A stretch of DNA of 64,000 nucleotides from Chlorogloeopsis sp. ULAP01 (GTDB taxonomy: Bacteria > Cyanobacteriota > Cyanobacteriia > Cyanobacteriales > Nostocaceae): NCBI RefSeq assembly GCF_030381805.1, contig NZ_JAUDRH010000002.1, forward strand, positions 533,696 through 597,695, written 5' to 3'. Within the stretch, counting starts at the first letter, position 1. Each line of letters opens with the position of its first letter. This document shows positions 1 to 8,429 of this stretch, in pieces. The notes beneath the pieces are model-generated. The model saw nothing but the letters and a program-made list of their open reading frames with translations, did no database searches and was not told the DNA's origin. A program made the translations under genes and the position numbers.

Positions 1-1618
1 TAAGGAAGGAATGGCTTCCTATTCTGAGGTAATGTGGACAGAGCATGAATATAGTGCAGATGAAGCTGCCTACTACCGCTTACTAGAAGCTCGCAGTTAT
101 TTAGCAGAAGATAGCAGTCGCTACCGTCGCCCAATGGTAACGCACGTTTACCGAGAGGCAATAGAGCTTTACGATCGCCATATCTATGAGAAAGGATCTT
201 GTGTTTATCACATGATCCGTGCCGAACTCGGCGAAGAACTATTTTGGAAAGCAATGCAGACATTTGTACGGGATAATGCCCACAAAACTGTGGAAACCGT
301 AGACTTACTGCGAGCGATTGAAAAAGCAAGCGGACGCAATCTATTGTTTCTTTTCGATCAGTATGTCTATCGTGGCGGTCATCCTGATTTTAAAGTAGCT
401 TACTCTTGGGATGGGGATGCCAAATTAGCAAAAGTGACGGTGACACAAACCCAAGCGAAATCTGATCGCAATGGCAGTAGCAGTGATTTATTTGACTTGC
501 GCATCCCGATTGGTTTTGGTTATACCAACAATGCAGAGGCGGGTTATGGTGCGTCTTCTGATTTAAAAATTTTCAACGTGCGCGTTCATGAACGCGAACA
601 AAGCTTCTATTTCCCCCTTGAAGAAAAACCGCAGTTTATCAGCTTCGATGTCGGTAATCATTTCTTAAAAACCGTCTCGTTGGAATATCCAATACCAGAG
701 TTAAAAGCGCAGTTGGAATTCGATCCTCACCCCACCTCTCGCATTTATGCAGCCGAAGCTTTAGCGAAAAAAGGAGGGTTAGAAGCTCTCAAGGCATTAG
801 CAACAGCACTGCAAAACGAGCCTTTTTGGGGTGTGCGTGTGGAAGTAGCTAAACAACTGGCAGAAATCAAGTTGGATCAAGCTTTTGATGCTTTGGTGGT
901 GGGATTAAAAGACAAAAGTTCCTATGTGCGTCGGGCTATAGTGATGGCACTGGCGAAAACTAAAACCCACACCAGCTATAAGGTTGTCAAAGAAGTTATA
1001 CAGGAAGGAGATGCCAGTTACTACGTAGAAGCAGAAGCTGCTCGTGCCATTGGGGCAATTGCTGCTGCCAGTCTGGAAGAAAAACCCAAGGAAGAAAAGG
1101 TTGTTAAACTCCTGAAAACCGTTTTAGAAGAAAAAGCGGGTTGGAATGAAGTAGTCAGAAGTGGTGCGATCGCTGGTTTAGCGGAACTCAAAACTTCGGA
1201 AGCAGCTTTAAATCTGGTTATGGAATACACCAGACTGGGTATACCGCAACCTCTGCGTTTAGGAGCAATTCGCGCTTTAGGTAAAATTTCTGTTGGACAA
1301 ACTCCTGTTAACCTAGAGCGAATTCTAGAGCATTTAGCTGAACTTGCGAAAGAAACGTTCTTTTTAACGCAAATAGCAGTAGTTACAGCACTGGGGCAAA
1401 TGGAAACTCCCAAAGCGATCGCTATTTTACAATCCCTGAGCGATCAAACAGCCGATGGACGCGTGCGTCGCTATGCTGAAGAAGAAATTGCCAGAGTGCA
1501 AAAGAATATTGGCACAGAAAGCGCAGTTAAACAATTGCGTGAGGAACTAGATCAACTCAAACAACAAAACCAAGAACTCAGAAGCCGTCTGGAAAACTTG
1601 GAAGCTAAGTCGAAGTAG
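1..1618 (+). CDS. M1 family aminopeptidase, C-terminal part (5' end outside window)
   Basis: This is the 3' part of a metallopeptidase of the M1 (aminopeptidase N) type. The frame is open to the left edge and reads KEG just before MASYSEVMW, so the ATG at 11 is an internal methionine and the HExxH zinc site lies outside the window. The first ~150 residues match the helical region after the catalytic site (GSCVYHMIRAELGEELFW, FDQYVYRGGHPDF). They are followed by a beta-rich segment, then HEAT-like helical repeats from about residue 230 to 500, and a C-terminal coiled coil rich in Leu, Gln and Glu. M1 enzymes remove N-terminal residues from peptides; the HEAT extension is common in cyanobacterial members. 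The family is called from recall of conserved blocks and the enzyme cannot be checked for catalytic residues here. Confidence 0.85.
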   Translation, partial: KEGMASYSEVMWTEHEYSADEAAYYRLLEARSYLAEDSSRYRRPMVTHVYREAIELYDRHIYEKGSCVYHMIRAELGEELFWKAMQTFVRDNAHKTVETVDLLRAIEKASGRNLLFLFDQYVYRGGHPDFKVAYSWDGDAKLAKVTVTQTQAKSDRNGSSSDLFDLRIPIGFGYTNNAEAGYGASSDLKIFNVRVHEREQSFYFPLEEKPQFISFDVGNHFLKTVSLEYPIPELKAQLEFDPHPTSRIYAAEALAKKGGLEALKALATALQNEPFWGVRVEVAKQLAEIKLDQAFDALVVGLKDKSSYVRRAIVMALAKTKTHTSYKVVKEVIQEGDASYYVEAEAARAIGAIAAASLEEKPKEEKVVKLLKTVLEEKAGWNEVVRSGAIAGLAELKTSEAALNLVMEYTRLGIPQPLRLGAIRALGKISVGQTPVNLERILEHLAELAKETFFLTQIAVVTALGQMETPKAIAILQSLSDQTADGRVRRYAEEEIARVQKNIGTESAVKQLREELDQLKQQNQELRSRLENLEAKSK

Positions 1619-1620
1619 GA

Positions 1621-1675
1621 GGGAACAGGGGATAGGTGACAGGGGACAGGGGATAGGGGACAGAGAACAACGAGA
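1621..1675. repeat. short tandemly repeated intergenic sequence (GGGACAG/GGGATAG type)
   Basis: Degenerate 7-10 base units of the form GGGGACAG and GGGGATAG follow the aminopeptidase stop. The same unit family recurs between other gene pairs in this window. It is typical of filamentous cyanobacterial intergenic DNA and codes for nothing evident. Confidence 0.7.
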
Positions 1676-1703
1676 ATCGTGATTCACGTTCTTGCTCCTT
1701 GTT

Positions 1704-2645
1704 CTAATTCCCTACTGCCCTCTGCCTGTTGCCTTCTGCCTCTTTTTGATTTAGTTGCAAAATCAGCACTGCTCCCAGAACCAGAATACTGCCCAGTATT
1801 TGTAGTGGTGTCAGAGTTTGCCCAAACCAAATCCAGGCAATAACAGCAGCGATCGCTGGTTCTAAGGTAGCTGCGATCGCTGCTCGATCTGCTTGTACTC
1901 GCTGAATGCCCCAGCAATAGAACAAAAAGGGAAGCAGTGTACCGCCAACCCCTACAAACAACACTCCTAGTAAATTATTTGCTTGAATCAAGCTAGTGGG
2001 AAATCCTTGCGGAAGTTGAACCGCAATCCAAAATAAACTTGCCACAATGAAGCCTTTCAACATCACCGTCACGGCATCATTAGCCATCCCCACCCGTTCT
2101 GCTAACAAAGTATAGGTTGCAAATAGAATTGCGCTGAGAAATGCACTGCCAAGCCCGATTGTGTCAAGCTGACTCACATCGCCCCCTGATACCTGAGCTA
2201 CTAACACCACTCCCGCGACCGCGGCTGTTGCTGCCGTACCCACAGAGAATGACGGTAAACGCTTTGTGGTAAGTGCAATCCAGAGGACAATCAAGGCTGG
2301 AGCAGTATATTGAATCACAATCGCAACCGCAACCTCAAGCCGAGCGATCGCAAAGTAGTACGTAAAGTTCACTAACGCTAGAGCCAAGCCCAGCATCAAA
2401 ATCCAACCGTTGATTTGGAAGTTTTTCCAAATGGATAGCTTTCGAGTTTGCAGTCCACTTAACACACCGAGTCCCACTGCTGAAATTGTGGCGCGAGCCT
2501 CTACCAACTCAAAGGGAGTAATCCCAGACTGGAAAAGCCCTTGAGCTACATTTGCCCCTACTGCCCAGAAGATTGCGGCAAGGGCGATCGCGCCCAAACC
2601 CAGCAATGTAGAAGAACGAAACTCTTTTTTGGAAGAAACTGCCAT
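1704..2645 (-). CDS. EamA/DMT superfamily permease
   Basis: A 313-residue, very hydrophobic protein with about ten predicted membrane helices in two similar halves, the layout of the EamA (drug/metabolite transporter) family. It probably exports a small metabolite or amino acid across the inner membrane; the substrate cannot be told. The ATG is supported by a GGAGG Shine-Dalgarno seven bases upstream (2653-2657). The last ~14 residues (KEAEGNRQRAVGN) are encoded by intergenic-type TGCCTTC/TGCCTCT repeats, so the natural C-terminus was probably near the end of the tenth helix and the stop has been displaced into repeat DNA. No obvious operon partner. Confidence 0.85.
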   Translation of the reverse strand: MAVSSKKEFRSSTLLGLGAIALAAIFWAVGANVAQGLFQSGITPFELVEARATISAVGLGVLSGLQTRKLSIWKNFQINGWILMLGLALALVNFTYYFAIARLEVAVAIVIQYTAPALIVLWIALTTKRLPSFSVGTAATAAVAGVVLVAQVSGGDVSQLDTIGLGSAFLSAILFATYTLLAERVGMANDAVTVMLKGFIVASLFWIAVQLPQGFPTSLIQANNLLGVLFVGVGGTLLPFLFYCWGIQRVQADRAAIAATLEPAIAAVIAWIWFGQTLTPLQILGSILVLGAVLILQLNQKEAEGNRQRAVGN

Positions 2646-2705
2646 CTAGACCTCCGCAAGGGTACTCCCGCCACAGTCGCGGACTTGGCGGCGATGGGGA
2701 ATTAC

Positions 2706-2766
2706 GGGGCAATTGGAGGTGTACTCTTCGAGAACCCCTTCGGGGAACGATGCCCCTTCAATTGCC
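2706..2766. repeat. nested inverted repeat upstream of the permease
   Basis: GGGGCAATTGGAGG (2706-2719) is answered by an inverted copy, CCCCTTCAATTGCC (2753-2766). A second hairpin, GAACCCCTTCGGGGAAC, sits in the loop (2732-2748). The structure lies between the permease start and the stop of the small RHH gene. It could be a bidirectional hairpin or a mobile palindromic repeat. Confidence 0.55.
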
Positions 2767-2907
2767 AGAACTTGATTTAATTTTCTTTTTAAGACTACGG
2801 ATAAAACCACGGATTACCTCTGTTTGAGTTCTGCTTTCTTGTTCACAATAGGTTTTGAGGATTTCTAGCTCTTGCTCTGGCAACCTAATATCTATGCGTG
2901 TAGTCAT
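2758..2907 (-). CDS. small ribbon-helix-helix (CopG-like) protein next to tnpB
   Basis: A 49-codon reading frame that starts MTTRIDIRLPEQELEILK and ends in KKKIKSSSGN. The opening beta strand (TRIDIRLP), then two helices (EQELEILKTYCEQ and TQTEVIRGFIRSLKKKI) fit a ribbon-helix-helix DNA-binding fold, like CopG/Arc. I recall very similar small genes beside tnpB elements in cyanobacteria. It is transcribed away from tnpB with only ~33 bases between the start codons, so one short region must hold both promoters. A role in repressing tnpB or its guide RNA is inference only. The reading frame is intact, unlike its tnpB neighbour. Confidence 0.65.
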   Translation of the reverse strand: MTTRIDIRLPEQELEILKTYCEQESRTQTEVIRGFIRSLKKKIKSSSGN

Positions 2908-2940
2908 ACAAAGTACGGATAAATGCTGTACAATATTTAT

Positions 2941-4234
2941 ATGCTACTCACTTACCAGTACAAACTCAACCCCACGTCACAGCAGGTTGTCACGATGGAA
3001 ATCTGGGGTGAGTTGCTACGCCGCCATTACAACTATGCGCTAGGGCAAAGACTTGATTGGCTAAACCGCACAAGGTCACAGATTGACCGTTGTAGTTTGA
3101 TTTGTGAACCAATTGGTGAGATACCACATAAAGTTGACTACTACACACAAGCATCTGACCTTAAACAAACTAAAGAACTGTTTCCCGAATACAAGGACAT
3201 ATACGCCGACTGCCAGCAACAAAACCTTATGAGGCAAGACTTGGCATGGAAGCGGTGGCTAGTGCCAGATCAGAACGGCAAGCGGGGAGGGCGGCCAAGG
3301 TTTAAAAAGCGTGGTGATATCTGCTCCTTCACGTTCCCTCGTGTTAACTGTGCCAAAGCAGGCGCACATCTAACAGGTAATATTCTCAAGCTTTCCAAGA
3401 TTGGTGAAATTAAAGTTATCTTGCATCGCCCAATTCCAGATGGATTTGAAATTAAACAAGCAACTATTCTTAAAAAAGCTGATGGTTGGTATGTGAGTTT
3501 TTCTCTTGAAGATAAAACTATACCTGAAGCATTACCTGTTGATGAAATTAAAGCTGCTACTGGCATAGACGTTGGTCTTGAAAAGTTTTTAACAACTGCT
3601 GATGGGCAAAGTATTGAAGTACCGCAGTATTACCGCAAAGCACAATCAGTTTTAGCTCGTCAGCAACGCAAGCTTGCACGTAAAACCAAGGGGTCTAAGA
3701 ACTACCACTCGTCAGCCAACAAGGTGGCAAGACTTCATTTGCACGTTGCAAGGCAAAGAAAAGAGTTTCATTATCAAGTTGCTCATTGGTTGGTTAAATC
3801 CTATGACTTAATTGTTTTTGAAAACCTGAACATTAAGGGACTGGCTAGAACACGACTAGCTAAGTCAATACAAGATGTTGCCTGGGGTGCATTCATCCAA
3901 ATCATGCAAGCTTTCTTCGGTAAGACGCGGCAAGCATACCAGAGGTGTAGACCCTAGAGGGACAAGTATCAATTGTTCTGGTTGTGGTGCTAGGGTTGAG
4001 AAAACTTTGACAGTTCGTGTTCACAGTTGTTCTTGTGGACTGGTTATTGACCGTGACTGGAACAGTGCGATTAATCTTTTAAAGCATGGGTCGGTTGGAC
4101 TACCGATTCCTGGCTGTGGAGGCTTAGGGGATGCCCAGCCCGTGAAGCAGCAAGTCTCATTTGTGAATTTGAGATGCTCCGCTACATTGCTTGCAATTAG
4201 CGGGAGAGTTGTCACCTTGAGTACGTGTTGTTGA
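2941..4234 (+). pseudogene. tnpB: tnpB (RNA-guided nuclease/OrfB) with a +1 frameshift
   Basis: Frame one, from ATG 2941 (MLLTYQYKLN), runs to the stop ending at 3957. It carries the RuvC aspartate in TGIDVGLEKF and the glutamate in IVFENLNIKGL. A second frame, joined between about 3912 and 3920, carries RRGKHTRGVDPRGTS, the zinc finger (CSGCG ... HSCSCG) and the third RuvC residue in VIDRDWNSAINLL. Alignment by eye to typical family members suggests one extra base between CAAGCT and GTAAGACG. The product is therefore split before the zinc finger and should be inactive. An in-frame upstream start at 2923 is possible but adds only six residues. TnpB proteins are guide-RNA-dependent DNA nucleases and ancestors of Cas12. 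Confidence 0.85.
4177..4206 (+). ncRNA. right-end hairpin, possible 3' part of the tnpB guide (omega) RNA
   Basis: CTCCGCT pairs with AGCGGGAG around a 15-base loop just inside the presumed right end of the tnpB element. In IS605/IS1341 elements, the region overlapping and following the tnpB 3' end is transcribed as the guide RNA. No transcript boundary can be read from the sequence, so the call is tentative. Confidence 0.3.
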
Positions 4235-4344
4235 CACACGCTGAAAGTTAAAAAATTAATCAATCAAGAATATTAGGTTACTATTGGTAATTCCTGATTG
4301 ATTACCCAATTGCCAACATCCCGTAGTTTATCCCTCTTTAATCA

Positions 4345-5031
4345 CTATAGGGAGAGAAAATCTGCTAGGCGATCGCACTGTCCCGGTGTCCAAGGTTCTC
4401 CTAGTAACTTGTAGTTCAACCGTGGGAAAAAGCCATATCTTTGACCTAATTCACCACTTAATAGAGTCATTCGTTCTATCGTTCGGGCATTGCTAAGTTT
4501 CCCGGCATCAATATAGCGAAAGGGTGTTTTTTCCACTAAAGTTAAAAATTTTGCTTTCGCTTGCATATCATCGCTGACAACAAATACATCGCTGAGTGTC
4601 TCTCCAAATTGCGGAGCGTCAAATACCTCCCACCAAACATTTTTGAACGCTCCTACAACTCGTGTCTTAGGAAACCGTTGCTGAATTTGCTCTGCTCCAC
4701 TGGTATCCCACGGCAGAATGAAATCCGAGTAATCACTGTTAAATGGATTGGAAATATCAATATAAACCTTGCCATCTAGCTGATTCCGCAATGGCTCAAG
4801 GGTATCTAGCAAACCGTCGCGTAAAAATAGAGCTGGCAAGACAAATTCGGCTGTTGCGGCATCCACATAACTACCTGAGGTAATTTGCTCGCGCCCCAAC
4901 TTTTGTACAATTCTGGCTGAACGCTCACGAAAACGCGAACCGAGAATTACACTCTGCCCTCCATCCGCAAACATCAGCGCAAGGCGAATTCCCATTCTAC
5001 CTGTGCCAAGAATGCCAATGGTGCTATTCAT
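4345..5031 (-). CDS. NAD(P)-binding reductase-like protein (F420H2:NADP oxidoreductase-like fold)
   Basis: A 228-residue Rossmann protein. The N-terminus has the dinucleotide motif GILGTGRMG (residues 6-14) and a following basic segment, GSRFRERSARI, that would suit NADPH. The body resembles the NADP oxidoreductase, coenzyme F420-dependent family (DISNPF, VVGAFKNVWW, YIDAGKLSNARTIE), which in cyanobacteria is annotated as a predicted dinucleotide-binding enzyme. The true substrate is unknown; cyanobacteria do not all make F420. The start has an AGGAG Shine-Dalgarno (minus strand, 5038-5042). It lies 55 bases downstream of a TetR gene in the same direction, with a TetR-type palindrome in between, so it is probably the regulated gene. 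Confidence 0.8.
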   Translation of the reverse strand: MNSTIGILGTGRMGIRLALMFADGGQSVILGSRFRERSARIVQKLGREQITSGSYVDAATAEFVLPALFLRDGLLDTLEPLRNQLDGKVYIDISNPFNSDYSDFILPWDTSGAEQIQQRFPKTRVVGAFKNVWWEVFDAPQFGETLSDVFVVSDDMQAKAKFLTLVEKTPFRYIDAGKLSNARTIERMTLLSGELGQRYGFFPRLNYKLLGEPWTPGQCDRLADFLSL

Positions 5032-5049
5032 AATTTTCTCCTAATTATC

Positions 5050-5069
5050 TATCTACTAGTTGGTAGGTA
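5050..5069. promoter_or_regulatory. TetR-type operator candidate before the reductase
   Basis: CTACTAGTTGGTAGGTA (5053-5069) carries palindromic arms CTAC-N6-GTAG. A near-identical copy (15 of 17 bases) lies upstream of the neighbouring tetR gene, so the two are probably bound by the same repressor. Confidence 0.6.
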
Positions 5070-5086
5070 AAAGAATAAAAAAATAT

Positions 5087-5665
5087 TTATCCCTTCACCA
5101 GTTCCATCAGTTGCTCAATCACTGCTCGATATTGCTCAACACCACCACTGGCACGGACAATCAAGATTCCACCCTCTAAAAGAGAGAAAATCAGCGTTGC
5201 CATTGCTTTCACATCACCAGGAAACCCAAACACGCCTGTGTCGCGACCTTCATTTAAGATTGTGGCTAATCTTTCTTCATTGTCACGGTAGAATACTGCA
5301 ACACGTTCTACAAGTGGATTTTTCAGAGTTGCCAATTCAGCGCCAAGCATACCGCACAGACAAGCTTTGTCATGGTTGCCACTACTGAGCGTTGCTTCAA
5401 ACAACCCACAATAGCGACGGAGTTTCTCATCTGCTGGAATGGGCATAGCAATAATATTGTCCACCAACCGCAGAAAGTAAGCGTTATATCGGTCAAGCAA
5501 AGTTGCAATCAAGTCATCCTTCGTTGGAAAGTGATGGTGGATGCTGGCTTTACGAATCCCGACTGCGACGCTAATATCCTGGTAGCTGATGGCGTTTACA
5601 CCCAAGCGCTGGATGAGTTCTTGGGCTGCATCGAGAATTTGAGTTCGAGTATCTTTCAAATTCAT
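5087..5665 (-). CDS. TetR/AcrR family transcriptional regulator
   Basis: A 192-residue protein with the family's N-terminal helix-turn-helix: RTQILDAAQELIQRLGVNAISYQDISVAVGIRKASIHHHFPTK in residues ~7-49, split here only for description. The variable C-terminal ligand-binding domain is all-helical and of usual length. The cysteine-containing segment KACLCGMLGAEL resembles TetR members that respond to electrophiles or small organics, but this is only a similarity. The Shine-Dalgarno GGGAGG runs almost into the ATG, which is unusually tight. A palindrome within 25 bases of the start suggests autorepression. It shares a direction and an operator motif with the reductase downstream. Confidence 0.9.
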   Translation of the reverse strand: MNLKDTRTQILDAAQELIQRLGVNAISYQDISVAVGIRKASIHHHFPTKDDLIATLLDRYNAYFLRLVDNIIAMPIPADEKLRRYCGLFEATLSSGNHDKACLCGMLGAELATLKNPLVERVAVFYRDNEERLATILNEGRDTGVFGFPGDVKAMATLIFSLLEGGILIVRASGGVEQYRAVIEQLMELVKG

Positions 5666-5674
5666 CCTCCCATT

Positions 5675-5691
5675 CTACTAGTAGGTAGGGA
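5675..5691. promoter_or_regulatory. TetR-type operator candidate before tetR
   Basis: CTACTAGTAGGTAGGGA begins ten bases upstream of the tetR start. Its first ten bases are a perfect palindrome, and the CTAC-N6-GTAG spacing equals that of the site at 5053-5069. Confidence 0.6.
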
Positions 5692-5742
5692 AAGTGTCAA
5701 GAACAAAGAATAAAAATAAAGGATTTTCTGTTAGTGACAGGG

Positions 5743-6138
5743 TCATAGCGGAATGGGACTAAGCACCTCGCCCCTAAAATGCCTAGTAGACGCCCGGAGG
5801 GCAGTGAGCCGTCCTAAGTCAAGAAAGCCTTCTTCAACCAGCCTCAAAGCAGCAACTGCTGCTACAGGCTTACTGAGAGAGCAAGCTTGAAATAACGTAT
5901 CCTCTGTAACTGAGTCTTTTTTACCCGCTTCTTTTTCACCGTAAGAACGCTCCCATTCGACTGTATAGTTATTAATAACTGCAATGCTTACTCCGGGAAT
6001 GTTGTATAAATTCATACGGTCAATCAGTTTAGCGTGGAGATAATCTTGACTCTGAAATTCAGGTGTTACTAACAAACCGCTCTCCACACGCTGAATTCTT
6101 TGCGTGATATTTTTATCAACTGGGGGAATACAGGGCAT
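5743..6138 (-). pseudogene. truncated serine beta-lactamase-like hydrolase
   Basis: The N-terminal ~107 residues (from MPCIPPVDKN) match class C beta-lactamase-like serine hydrolases: YNIPGVSIAVINNYTVEW followed by the catalytic SxxK tetrad in ACSLSKPVAAVAALRLVEEG. After GFLDL, near 5815, homology stops and the frame continues into GC-rich repeat-like sequence to a stop at 5743. A normal member is about 350-450 residues and has a later YxN motif, absent here. The 3' two thirds are therefore lost and the gene is a remnant. A longer start at 6171 is open, but the shorter start fits the family. Confidence 0.75.
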
Positions 6139-6407
6139 TGAAGTTTTTCTGCTGTTGTAAAAAACCTCCAAAATCCAGTCAAACTGGATTAGATACTCAG
6201 AGGCTAAGAATGTCTAGTTATACCTTGCCACTGCGCTTCCAAATTCTCAAGCAGATAATTACGCACAGCTTGGGGCTAGCTTTCCAAGAACTGTGTAACC
6301 AGAGCCTACGCTTGAATAGCCAACCCTTTCGCTTAACAAGCGTGCCATTCGGGTCATAACAGGAGAAGTACTAAACTAACCTACAATCAGGTTAAAAAAT
6401 AAAATTA

Positions 6408-6995
6408 ATGCACGAATTTCCTGACTATATTACACATTACTACGAACAAGGCAGCGACATTCTCAAAAATATTTGCAGTCATGCCGATGAAGTAGCCGAG
6501 GTGATACTAGCGGATCTCAAAGAGACTGGTAAGCGGGCGTGGCTACATCCTGGGTATCTTGAGGAACGGCGCACAGTTGAAGCATGGTTGTACGACGAGT
6601 TTGAAAACAAGGGTAAAAAGCCATATCTCAAGCACCCGCTTTATTTTGTCTTAGGCGAAAATGATGACTTTTTTCAAAAACATGGGTTTTTTAGCAATGC
6701 CAATCCTGACAAATTAAGACTGCCTTTGTCGCTCTTTACGAGTGATATGATTTCCTTCACATATCCTGATAGTATGCCAAGCTTGGCAATTGCGACACTT
6801 GAGCGAGGCAAAGCTTATCGGAAACCTTTTCACGGCAAGGTTTTTACATTAGAAGAAATTAATGACATTGTGCAGACATATGGGTTGCCAGGGGACAAGT
6901 GGAAATATGAAGATTACTGGCGCTATGACCGCTTTATTGAAGTACAAATATGGGATGATCGACCCATTTGGAATTTTTTGCAAATATCGCTGTAA
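6408..6995 (+). CDS. conserved-looking hypothetical protein, 195 aa
   Basis: I do not recognise this family. The product is soluble-looking, acidic and rich in aromatic residues (FPDYITHYYEQ, LKHPLYFVLGEND, WKYEDYWRYDRFIEVQIWDD), with no signal peptide or membrane segment. Codon use matches neighbouring genes and the reading frame is long for this AT content, which supports a real gene. There is no clear Shine-Dalgarno before the ATG. It stands alone between a gene remnant and almost 1 kb of gene-poor DNA, so context gives no function. Confidence 0.65.
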   Translation: MHEFPDYITHYYEQGSDILKNICSHADEVAEVILADLKETGKRAWLHPGYLEERRTVEAWLYDEFENKGKKPYLKHPLYFVLGENDDFFQKHGFFSNANPDKLRLPLSLFTSDMISFTYPDSMPSLAIATLERGKAYRKPFHGKVFTLEEINDIVQTYGLPGDKWKYEDYWRYDRFIEVQIWDDRPIWNFLQISL

Positions 6996-7949
6996 ACCAT
7001 TTGTCAAGGTTAGAACACCGAAGGATAATGTTGTTATTTCTGGAATTCCCAATGCTTGAAATCAACAATTAGCTGAATTGCAAATTGAACTAAAAATTTT
7101 TCTTTCGTCAATCTTGATAAATGTAGTTATGGGCGGATGATATAGTTGCCTAATTACACAATCTAAGTTGACGATGAATATACAAATGAACTACTATAGG
7201 TGTAGTACAATAAGTTGTTAAAAGCAGAAGTTAAGAATAATACTTGCAGATAAAGAGCTTATTGAAATCGTAATATCAATTTAGGGAAAAGCTTTATGCA
7301 GTTGAAAAGATGGGAATCCCCCCGCCGACAAGGCAGGAATGACAAGGGTAAAGGAGGCTCCGCACGACAAAGGCAAATCAAGAAACAACAGCAGATGCTT
7401 AGAAAAAAGTTAAAGACCGAAGCTAAAGAAGAAAAAAGTAAATATCAAGACAGGGGGGAAGTGAATTTACACTTCTCCTTATTTTTTGACTTTTCAAGGA
7501 AAAAATAAAGCTTTAATATAAAATAAAAAGTAATAATTTATTCTTAAAAACTAGATTCTTGCAGTGACAACAGCAGTCAAGAGCCAGAAGTAAAATAGAC
7601 ATTATATATGACTTTGAGACTAACTTTTTGTACCTCACACTCCTTGAAATCTGCTTTATTGTTTATCTATTGAAACTGCTAGTGAGTCTGAAAATATAAA
7701 TAACATTTGTACCCGGAAATAAAATTATTATTATTACTTATTAGTTTACGTTCTAACGATTAGAACTGCTATGGCTACGCAAACAGTGGTATGATAATTC
7801 TTTAAAAAATAAACAGTGAGATAGCTCAAGTCATGCTTTTGTGACTATTATTCCTAAATTCATCACAAGTTCCTCAAATTTTTGATCTATAACTCACAAG
7901 CGGAGAATTTTAGGAATTATGATTTACTTCTATCTCTCCATCTCACCTC
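6996..7949. other. gene-poor AT-rich interval
   Basis: About 950 bases without a convincing gene. A Lys/Gln-rich frame at 7296-7508 is open, but I judge it chance. No RNA gene or clear terminator was recognised. Confidence 0.5.
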
Positions 7950-8246
7950 TTGAAAGAGTCAAAATATGATGTTGGAGCGTGGTTTATGGCAAGAAGATGG
8001 GCAACACTCCAGAAGGCAAAAAGGCAACAGAGTGTCTTGCTCCCAGAGCAAGCAAAATGCGTAGGTGGAATACCAAAGGAGCAAATTTCCTATCCTTTGG
8101 AAAGTCACTCTCCAACGATAAATCATGCCTTGTATGAGAAGTTATCAGGTTACTTTGCCGATACTTCCAGAATGGCAGATTTAGCACATTCTCAATTTGG
8201 CGATCGCCACTGGGCAAGACAGAATATAGCTAGATCCATAACTTAG
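7950..8246 (+). CDS. doubtful hypothetical ORF, 98 aa
   Basis: An open frame of 98 codons with no recognised domain and no clear ribosome-binding site. An internal ATG at 7986 (MARRWATLQKAKRQQ) is another possible start. It contains a HIP1-like site near its end. The composition is ordinary, but nothing shows that it is expressed. It may be a remnant or chance. Confidence 0.22.
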   Translation: MKESKYDVGAWFMARRWATLQKAKRQQSVLLPEQAKCVGGIPKEQISYPLESHSPTINHALYEKLSGYFADTSRMADLAHSQFGDRHWARQNIARSIT

Positions 8247-8345
8247 TGGAGATAGTAAACGTTTGCTTCTATAATCGCACTCCTCACACCAACATCCTGA
8301 ATTGAGAAACACTCCTCAATGCGATCGCTTAACTGAGTTATGAAT

Positions 8346-8380
8346 AGAAAAAGCCCTATTCAAAATAGATTTGAACAGGG
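8346..8380 (-). terminator. Rho-independent terminator of the fasciclin gene
   Basis: On the minus strand CCCTGTTCAAA pairs with TTGAATAGGG, followed directly by CTTTTT. It lies about 50 bases after the stop of the fasciclin-domain gene. Confidence 0.8.
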
Positions 8381-8429
8381 TTGATGGCTAAAAATTATAT
8401 GTCTACAAAGACATAAGGAGCTTCCAAAA

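Larger units (their letters stand above)
2908..4234 (+). mobile_element. IS200/IS605-superfamily tnpB-only element (IS1341-like)
   Basis: The segment holds a tnpB gene without a tnpA partner. The outer ends are estimated, since this superfamily makes no target duplication or terminal inverted repeats. Near the right end, CTCCGCT and AGCGGGAG (4177-4206) form a stem with one bulged G, and TCTCA/TGAGA (about 4155-4174) forms another, consistent with the structured right end that is transcribed as the TnpB guide RNA. The element cannot move by itself because tnpA is absent and tnpB is frameshifted. Confidence 0.6.

Noticed and set aside
7296..7508. 70-codon Lys/Gln-rich open frame on the plus strand
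   Set aside because: Low-complexity composition, no ribosome-binding site of note and no family resemblance; probably chance in AT-rich DNA.
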